From Trichuris trichiura (Eukaryota > Nematoda > Enoplea > Trichinellida > Trichuridae): DNA of 64,000 nt. The notes under the pieces are model-generated. The model ran no database searches, was not told the DNA's origin, and saw only the letters and a list, made by a program, of their open reading frames with translations. The stretch covers positions 62,001 to 126,000 of the forward strand of contig JBAJFE010000004.1 of assembly GCA_037903355.1 (NCBI GenBank). Direction: 5' to 3'. This document shows positions 55,411-64,000 of the stretch, piece after piece. Each line of letters starts with the position of its first letter. Position 1 is the first letter of the stretch. Made by a program: the position numbers and the translations under genes.

Positions 55411-58400
55411 ATGGATATTGTCGATTCGGTATCCGTAGGCGACGTCCTACTATGTTCGGTAAAAGAAGAAGGCGAAGACGAAGACGATATGCCCGAAAGG
55501 ACCGCTCGCCCACTTTCTTTGCCATCATCGTTGGCCGACGAAGAAGTTAACGTATCGTTGGTGCCGCCACCGCCGGCACAAACGGCAGCGGCATCCGTTG
55601 AAGCTCAATGCTCTCAACAAGACCCATTGTCTTCTTCATCGTTGGATGATTTGACTAGCACTGATTCCAAACCGTCAGCCCAGCCGGCATCGCCTTCATC
55701 AGCATTGGCACCCGATCGAGACGACTCCGGAAAAGAGATGCCCAAATCGTCGTCACCTATGAAGGCGGCAGCGGCGGCGGTTCCATCGCTTGAAGCTCCA
55801 CGGCAGCCGGCTAGCGAACATCTCGTCAGTGGATTTTTGATTGTCGGCTTTAGACATTTGGAAGAGATGCAGGTAAAGCAAAAAAGAGAGAGACGATCAG
55901 CTGTTTTTCTTGTTTTGCTGCTTTCGTCCCTTTGCTTGTGGATGGACGACGCCATTTTGGTCCGTATTGTTCAGTTGGCTGGTCGGAACCGGTTCTCCTT
56001 TGGGCGCGCAGGTCAGCGCCAACGATGACCGTACGTTGGCGCTCGCGCTGGTGACGCGCTAGCACGCCAATGACACAAGGACGTCCCATTGGCCGGCCTC
56101 CCGCGCAGTGTTGCCCTCGTGGCCGTTCGGTTACCCGGCGATGTCGGCGGAGGCCAACCGTCTACAAGTCCATCGTTGGTTCACTCTATGTCCCCCATTA
56201 GCCCTTAGCAAAGGAAAGAGCGGTGAAAGGGGAGGGGGGCTATTTTCCAAAACGATTCGTGAATCAATACGGTGCCCATCGTCCTCATCACACGTCGTCC
56301 TAGTCGTCATATGCGCTTGCGCGCGCGCGCGCGCCCGTACGGGGCCGTTTGTTTCTGTTGACAAACCTGTCCGTCTACTTCAGTTTGACTTCACCAGTTG
56401 GCGGCACGTGTTTTTTTTCAAAATACGTGAAGCGATCAATCGAACGAGCTGCTACGGACGTTGAATCTCACCGTTTCCGTAATCCTTGTAGGCTCCTTGT
56501 CGTTTTGGTCCTTTCCCTTTTTCCGACAAAGACCGTTGGCCGTCTCCACGCAGTTGACGTTACGGTAGCGAACTCTTGTTTCCAAGCTTCGCGCGCGCGC
56601 GTTTCATTGTTGTTCGTTCAACGCGGGGTGACGTAAATTAGCAGCTCATCGCCAGCTTTTCTCTTTCTCTTGGCAGACTGCTGCCGTTTTTTTCTTTTTT
56701 TTTTGAAAGCGTCACATGACATCTCTTATATAACGAATGGCTTCCTGGTGAGAGTGGCGCTTTGGTCGTCTTGGTAAATGGCGCCTACGAAAGGGCTCCT
56801 TTTTGGTCGCATTGATTGTTGCACACGCTTGCGGCGGTAGCGGTGGTCTTTCACTTTCTCTTTGCAGGATTGGATCATCAAGCACGAGGCCAACAGGCAA
56901 GCCGTCGCCGAAGCTTGCAACGCCAAGCGCATGGAAATCAATTGTGTCCGATTGAAGAAGGAAAAGGCGAGCAAAAAAGCGCACCGAGTGAAAAAGAACG
57001 TAAGTCCATTGCGCTTAGGACTACTAAGGAGCGTAGCCGAAAGGAGGGGGGGGCGATGACTTTTCCTTCAATTCATCTTTTTACGTTGGCCATTGGCGCC
57101 GGCGCCCCGCGAATATATCGGATCAGCTCTTTAAAACGGTTGCTGTCCGTCTTGGCGACGAGCAGCTGGTCAAACGCGTTGCCTGCATGGTCCTGTCGCT
57201 TAGAGCCCATAGTGGCACATTCATTGTGGCTTCCGTGTTTGAACAACCGTCGGCTGGATTGATACAAGCCGCTTAAAGTCGACTAGCGGCAGTACTCCCT
57301 TGTGGGCGGCCGTGTGCACATTTTGTTGCTGATCTTTTTTACGCAGTTAGCATTTCGTAGGCCTCTTCCAAGGAGAGAGACAAAGCTGCAATGGACGTCG
57401 GTGGCGAAATGACGCCTATGCCCGTTGACGCTGATGGATTGCGCAAGTCGGCCGAAATTGGTCGTCTCGACGGTTTGCCCCCATTGGAACGACTCGTCAA
57501 GGAGGAAAAGGACATCGAGCCTTCGTCGGCCGTCGACGCATCGACGGTAGGTCTATCCTCTTTTGGTGCTGTGACAAAAACGAGTCGTCGCTTGCTGTGT
57601 CGTAGTCGTTCACAGTCGAACGACAGGCTAACCATCTTTTCACGTGACAACAACTCGTGTCGTCGTCGTCGTCTCGTTGTCGTCGTCACCTCCGTATTTC
57701 GCACCGTTAATTGTGCTATTGCTCTTTCGATAGTTCCTTTTTATGCGGTCGTCGGCTGCCAATGGTACTTTTCCATTTAATCACGTTGCCAACAGGGGAG
57801 CGCCCTGCGTGCGTGTTCGCCTTTGCGTCCTGGCGCGCGCAATGTGCTTTTTAGCGCGTGTATCATTGGAGCGATTTGTAAAATTAGTCATTACACTCGC
57901 CTTCCGCCCGCAGACGCGACCGATCGCGCGCGCGCGGTCCGTCATTTTCGTTTCTTGCCAGCGCCCCCAGGAAGGCCTACATATACATAATACTTTTTGC
58001 TAGCTCCCTTAGGCGCTAGTGTTACTTGCGCAGACTGGCGGCAGCAGACATCTTGCATTTAGGGTAATTCATTTTGTTTTCAAATTTTTCCAGGATGCAA
58101 ACACGGCAAAACGGTCAAGCAGTTCTCCCGCGTCGCGCGGTGACTACGATCATTGGTCGTCGGCCTCGTCGTCAGGTCGAGCTGAGCATTCCGCCAATGT
58201 AGGTGGTAACGGTACGAAAATGTCCTCCAAACGCGAAGCCTCCGATCAGCAGGGTCGACCGGCCAAATCGGCTCGCCTCGACTCGTCGTCATCGCCAAAG
58301 GCGCAGCCAAGCATTGTTGATTGCAAAGCCTCTTTGTCGTTAGTGTCTAAACTCCCCTATTTGGTTGCTGTTGTTGTTATGCGGAGTTTATTTTTTTTCC

Positions 58401-60856
58401 AGGCCGATCGCAAGCAGAAGAACACCAAAGTCGATGCTGAACGCGACAACGTCGTCCTCGTCGACCGAATGGGGCAAAGCCGGTGGCGCCGTCCGCGTGG
58501 AGTCCGGTAAGTCGATTGCAATGGTTCGTCCTGATTGAGCTTTGTTGGGGCGAGCTGAACGGCGCCTATGGAGTTAAGGTCGATTGCAATTTTGCCACGG
58601 CTCGCTTTGGTGTGGCGGCTTTGTGGTTTTTGTGCCGTTCGGCGCGTCCGCTGCCCGGCGGGAGCGCAAAAACAATTCCGCCAAATGGTAAATTGATCTA
58701 ACTTGATTTTCGTCGCTCTCCTCGTCATTGGCGGCCAATTTACGACTGGAGAATAATGCAATCAGGCCAAAAGATTTATCCAATTTGCCCTTGCCGTTTT
58801 ACCGTTTCTCGCCGATTCCTTGACTACAACTCCCTCGCCTTTCGTAGGACTTTCGTCGTCTGGTGGTGGCCCTACGGCGTACGTTGCAAAGACAACGACG
58901 GCAACGGCAGCAGCGGCTGCCAACGATCTCGAGCAAAGGCTCTTCTTGGCCAGCAAAGGTAGCACCGCCACGCCGGCCTATTTCCACACGGAGATGCATC
59001 AGCACCAACACACCCATATGCACCAGTATCCATTTTTGCCGCCCTTCTTCGCTCCAAATGTAATCCTGCGTGTCCTGTCTTTTCTTAACTTTATACAACG
59101 TATCGTTTTTTCTATTTCAGATCGGGTTTCCTGCCTACGCGGCCCTTCCTGGCTTTGCCTATCCTCCGCCTGCAGCTGCCAACGGTCTTAGTGTACCGCT
59201 GGCTGGCAAGGTTGGATACGCCTGCGTAAGCGTTGGCGCTAGCTAGCCTAGTTTTATTGTCATTTCAGAGAAAGGGAAAGTGGTGCGCCAAGCACGTGGA
59301 AATTGCCTGGCTAATCTACCGTAAGGTCAGGCAGGGTACCAGAAAGGGCGAAACGCTGGTCGACGCTGAGTCGCAGCATCAGCGCCTAGCAAGCGGTAAG
59401 CATAAATTCTTTGTTGCCATGTTTTTTTGCCGCATTGCATTTTCTTTTCGCCTTGACAGACGGATCGAAAGTGGCCGTTGGCGTAGTTGAAAGTCAGCAG
59501 GAGGAAAAACGTCTGTGAGTTCAAAAAAAACGCTCGAAGGTCCTATTTCGTTTTTCTCTTAAAAATGTCGCTTGTAGTGGTGGTAGCCCCGCTCGACCTT
59601 CCTTCCACGATCGAGTGACGCCCGTTGTATTGAATGGAATAGGCGATAAGGAGTCGTTGCCAAGATTCTTGATCGACCCTGCCCTTGGCGTTGCTCAGGA
59701 GGAGTTGGCGACCAAAAGACGCGAACTTCAAGAGCAGCTGTTACCGTCGTCCATTCCGCCTCCTCCCCCTCCTCCTGCTGTTCCATTTACAGGTGCGGCA
59801 GGAACAGCGGGTCAGGATGGCAGCTTAGCTTCCGGCCTTTTAACACCCTCGTTGAGGCCTCCCATATTACCCTTTATGCTTGGTGGCACCGAAGCTGCTG
59901 CTGCTGCTGCTGCCCTACCGACGCTCGCTCAATCGCTCAACGACCGCCTTCTCAGCCAGAGTGTTATTCAACCGCCGACGAGCCCGTGGGCTCTTCCCGG
60001 CGCAATTGCGGGTGGTATCCCTTTAATGCCAACCATGGGTCGCAGTATGCAGGATCATCTGAGAGACGGTGGTCCATTAGCCGCTGGCTTACAGTTCGGT
60101 CCGCCTGTTCCTCCGACCGGGGCTTCGCTCGATTTGTTGCGACCGTTCAGCCTTGATCCCAACTACCTTGCGAGACTTCAACCGCCGGTGGCCGATGGCG
60201 GCATGTTCAGGACTGCCGGCCTGGATTCCGTTCTTCTCGAACGCAACGAACAGCTGTTAAGGTTCCAAGAGCAAATGGCTGCGGCCGCCGCGGTCGCTTC
60301 CAACATGGGTATTGATGGCGGACTGGCATCGTCTGCCACGTCGTCAACATCCGCCGGTCAACAGCAGCAACAGTTGGCATCCGTGCTGGAATTGGAAAGA
60401 ACAATGAACGGTGGTCGAGGAGCTGCTATTCCACAGGTCGCCGCGCCGTTCGACCCTGCCTTGATAAGCAATCTGTTGCATGCCGAACGGATAGATATGG
60501 AAAATAGAAATCGACTACTAGCAACGCGAGGCGCTTTGCAAGACGCGATGACCATCGGTGGTGCCACGGATACTTTTCGATTGGCCATGTTGGGCGGTGG
60601 AGGCGTCGTTCCTACGCCAACCGGTCTGACGGAACCATTTGGCCGTACTTTTGGTCAAGCTGCGTTGACCAATCATTTGCTCCAGTCGGCGTCCGTCGGC
60701 GGCGGAGCTGCTGGCGGCGCCCCGATGCTTGGGCTCAGTCCTTCGCTGGTCGCCGGAGCGCCGAAATTCCCTCACTCCTTTAGCTCCACGTTGGAACAGT
60801 TGGCCAGACAAAAGCGCGAGGCAATGGTATTAACTCCAAGCGGGCACCGATCTTGA
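55411..60856 (+). CDS. AUTS2 / fibrosin / Tay-bridge family protein
   Basis: Ten exons in phase: 55411-55872, 56868-56999, 57361-57546, 58094-58338, 58403-58506, 58848-59059, 59121-59210, 59269-59395, 59460-59514 and 59578-60856; about 963 residues (human AUTS2 1259). The diagnostic block is GKWCAKHVEIAWLIYRKVR (exon 8), matching AUTS2 GKWCAMHVHIAWQIYHHQQ. It is preceded by the His-rich HQHQHTHMHQ and by a Pro/Phe/Ala-rich segment (GFPAYAALPGFAYPPP), as in AUTS2. The N-terminal part is acidic, then Ser/Thr-rich. Exon 2 is a Lys-rich probable helix (IKHEANRQAVAEACNAKRME). The last exon is Pro-, Ala- and Gly-rich with PPPPPPP and AAAAA runs. AUTS2 joins a non-canonical PRC1 complex and activates genes in neurons. 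The donor at 58339 and the start codon are the least certain. A candidate AATAAA lies at 61389-61394. Confidence 0.85.
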
Positions 60857-63800
60857 TCTGAACAAGGCCAACCGGACCGAAAAACATCGGTCCTCTTATC
60901 CCCGTTGTTGCCTATATTGAATTGTTTTTTACGAGTTGTTCCAAATTCTTTTCTTTTCTCCCAATTTTTTGGCTTAGTCTGCTCCTTTTTCTTCTTAACT
61001 GGTCATCATCATTGGTCTTGGTAAAAAAAAAGGACAGCGACTGTTCGTTACGCTTGCGGAGGTGACATCTCTTGCTGTTATTTGCCATTTTTAGAGAGGC
61101 TGTCGTCTTCAAGCGGCGCTGCTTGCTTCTTTGGCGCAACAGTTGCGCGTTGGCGGCGTGTGTAACTGCAAAAGGCGGTTCCCTGACTGGCCAAACGAGA
61201 GTGGGCCAATTACCACTCCCAAAGCACGGAGATGGCGCGCACGTTGACCAAACGAGAACAGTCGACACCGATCAATTGGATTAGCGTTGAACGCCTTGAC
61301 AAGAGACGTGCGGCTAGCGGAAGGGCAATTTTTAAAAACTCCTTTTCCGGCCGATCAGCCGGCAAACGGCTCCATTTGTCGCTGCGCCAATAAAACGAAC
61401 GGAATTGTTGCCCCCCTCCAATCCCGGATGGGTTATGAGTAGGCGACGGGCGAAATTGACCGCGGTCGTTCGGGCCGAAGCGGCAATTCTCAACGGCACC
61501 TTTCTTCTCATTTTTTTCACGTTTACGTCACGTGATCATTTTCCGGCGAAACTGGTATGCCGCCGCCTTTTGTCAACACGACTTCAAAGTCAACCTATCT
61601 TATTCAATTCTCCATTGTCAGCACCGCGTCAAAAAGACAGGTCGACGTCCTGGCGAGAATCGTCGTCATCGCCACTCTACACATCACCTTTAGCGTTGCG
61701 TCATGATTATGCCGTCTCGGAGTGAGATAAGTTGATTGATAAAAAAGTTGGGGCAAGTCTTGATTCGATCTGGTTTTTTGTTTTCATTGATTTTAACTTA
61801 AGTGCACTATCGGTTCGGGCGACCAGAGCTTACGCTGTGCGCACTTTTACCGCACGTTTTTGAAAATGCTTTACTTCGCCGAAACGTCCACTGTTAGCCT
61901 GACGCGTAACTATTTTACTTTAAAACTTTCTCGTAGGCTGCTCTCGACGGTTAAGCAATACCAACGGGCAAGAGATGTCTTTTTTCCTCTTTTTTAAGGA
62001 ATGTTGGATTCACTGCCTAACTTAGATTGGTCAAGTGATGTCCGCTTTTTCGTAGCATTGCCGTGGCCAGCAGACGGTTTGTATGAAAAAGATGTAAGGA
62101 AAAACGACATGTTCTTTTTCGGCATTGGCGTACCCAACGATAAAACCGATGATGTATGGGTGCAGGTGCTCGTCTGGACAGCTGCAAACGATCGAACGTC
62201 GTTCGTTGACACTACGATGACGTAAACGAGATAACGGAGTTGGTCAGCACGCTGCTTTACCCTTTTTGTACTGTGGAAGGAGGGAAGGCGCGTTTCCACG
62301 TTCATACGCGGAACAAGCGAAGTGTGACCCGCGCGTAAAGCGTTCCTTTTGTTTTTCCGACTGACCGGAAAAGACGGCGATTAGCCTTAATTTCCCTTCA
62401 CCGTATGCAACGTTTTTTAGCATAGCTGTCGCTGTCACCTTGCTGACTGAAAGCGGCGCCCTCCGGAAGGCAATTCGCATTGAAACGCCGGATACGACCG
62501 GTCGTAAAGCAATTGGGACACGTGAGATGCCATCAGGTCACCGATGAATGAGGTTGTCAGAAGTTTGTATTGTTCGTAGTGCAAGTCATTGTTGCCGATC
62601 GCAGCGATCTGTTAGATACGCATATGTACGCAGAGGAGAAAGTCCCGCGGTCCGAAGGAACGTTGAACAAATGAGTCTGATCTTCGACTGACGACGATGC
62701 GTTTCGCTGCTTGGGCCACTGCTGACCTTTGTCAAATGAGCTTTTAACATTCCGTCCTCAACTGACAATTGGAGGAGTGATTTTATCCGCAGATAACCCA
62801 GCAGAATGTTATCTTGCCGATGCTAACCAAATGAACCGACGGAATTTCAAGTGCTCAAGATGAATAGCTTAAATGCCGATCAGATCGGTGGCCATTGACT
62901 AGTTTCAACCGTGGCGGTTAAATCGTCTGCGCGTGCTTGAAGAAGCGTTTCAAGCGAGCATCCGCTACTCTTAAACATTCTCTTCTCCAAGGCGATTGCC
63001 AGTCGGCTGCCTGTTGGTCCGAATTTAAATTTACCGCTCAAATTTTAACAAAATCTGACCAACTGTCCGAATGGTCATTAAGGCGGAGGAATCAAAGCAG
63101 AACATCGCACTTAGCCAATCGCCGTGCGTGTTTGAGCGGGCGTGTGTACTCGCCATTGGACATACAAGTCAATGCTTCTGCTCTCTGTTTAAATATTAAC
63201 CAACTGCAGCTGTGCGTCGTTTAGGTTTATTTACAACGGACGGCGAGCAGCCACTCGCCACCAATGCGAGGCAGTGCCAATCATCTCGCCTTCCTCCGGA
63301 AATCTTTGAAGTGTCTCGAACCTTCAATGTTTATACAAGTTCCCTCTCCGTATTCTTCCCTCCGCATGGCAGCGTCCCTAATAATGTTACTTGCTTGACA
63401 AACTGGCTGACCGCGAGGCAGCAAAAACAAAATCCATTAACTCATTGTCTCAAAGCGCTATAAGGCAATGAAGTAAAACGCCGTCAGCGACATCTGTATT
63501 CCGCTTATGCCTCCGCGAGGTGTTGCTAGCCAGTGCGGAATTGCAACAAAGCGCTAATGTTTGTCTCTCGAAGTTATAGCGCTCTTCGTAGCCGCCAGAC
63601 GAGCCGTACGACTTTTTTTTGGTAGGCGGTGAAAGGCGATCTAAATGCCGCTGTTATTAACCGGTTGACTGTTATCGAGTGCTGTGTGCAACTATGCCAC
63701 GTTCTTTCGACGCTGCTGCTGCAGCGACATTGAGAGATAAATGTTAAAAGACTGCATTTGCTCTTAGTTGAAAAAGCTGTTGTTGCCGCCTTGATCTGAG

Positions 63801-64000
63801 CTTATTGAATATCTTCTACGCTTCCTTTCGAATGCCGCTGCGACGCGTAGGAGGCGTGTTGGCGTTTGAGTGACTTTTGAAAAATCTGCATAAACCTGAA
63901 AGAGCATTGCGGAGGAGACAAGCGGGCGTTTGAAAACATCCCTTAGGAACAGTTTGTTTTTTGTTCAAAACAAGGCACGCTAATTCCACCATAGATTACC
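60857..64000. other. 3-prime flank of the AUTS2-like gene, nothing recognised
   Basis: GC-richer than the left half, with scattered open frames on both strands (for example 61994-62305 and 62937-63224), none with a known motif or supported splice sites. It may be 3-prime UTR up to about 61.4 kb and intergenic beyond. Confidence 0.4.

Noticed and set aside
56321..56336. GC alternating run as a Z-DNA regulatory element
   Set aside because: Short simple repeat in an intron of CpG-rich sequence; nothing else supports a function.
58820..59098. Alternative frames over AUTS2 exon 6 on both strands
   Set aside because: The frame giving HQHQHTHMHQ joins in phase to the exons before and after, and matches AUTS2; the others are shadows.
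62001..62305. Overlapping open frames on both strands near the right end
   Set aside because: Neither product shows a motif; GC-rich DNA keeps frames open by chance.

Overview
The window is nuclear DNA of an invertebrate animal, most likely a nematode. Genes are split by spliceosomal introns, many only about 48-60 nt long with TTTCAG-type acceptors. There is a short run of the nematode-type telomere unit (TTAGGC) at 9365-9382, and the transposons are of metazoan type (Penelope-like, BEL/Pao, pogo/Tigger). PLK4 has a kinase domain and polo boxes closer to the human and fly form than I would expect of the divergent C. elegans ZYG-1. CTCF-like motifs are also present. Together these hint at an early-branching (Dorylaimia-type) nematode, but this placement is inference.

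Left part (1-10 kb): two MH1 exons of a BMP-type R-Smad (Mad/Smad1/5) on the minus strand run off the left edge. To their right lies a dense transposon cluster, possibly inside the Smad's first intron. It holds a decayed Penelope-like element, a broken BEL/Pao element, an apparently intact 866-codon Penelope-like element (RT plus GIY-YIG nuclease) with direct and inverted terminal repeats, a 410-bp palindromic relative, (AAT)n tracts and the telomere-like repeat.

Middle (10-33 kb): a small-heat-shock-like protein with a long C-terminal tail, an EGF/transmembrane protein, a small single-pass membrane protein, MAPK15/ERK7, and a NUDT9-type ADP-ribose hydrolase homologue. These alternate with transposon relics: more palindromic Penelope-derived units, pogo/Tigger relics, other MITEs and foldback repeats.

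Right part (32.6-61 kb): a compact housekeeping cluster. CCDC25 (minus) and PLK4 (plus) are head to head, and PLK4 is tail to tail with USP30 (minus). Next come an R3H-SUZ RNA-binding protein, NDUFS8 (complex I, with a 5.7-kb last intron) and an AUTS2/Tay-bridge-like gene in CpG-rich DNA. After 61.4 kb I recognise nothing.

The main discovery is a set of hammerhead ribozymes in the terminal repeats of the Penelope-like elements and in ORF-less palindromic units derived from them. At least four diverged subfamilies keep the CTGACGA and GAAA cores. Stem II covaries in all of them; stems I and III also covary in some copies. Three palindromic units have clear 10-14 bp target duplications, so they appear to have moved as units.
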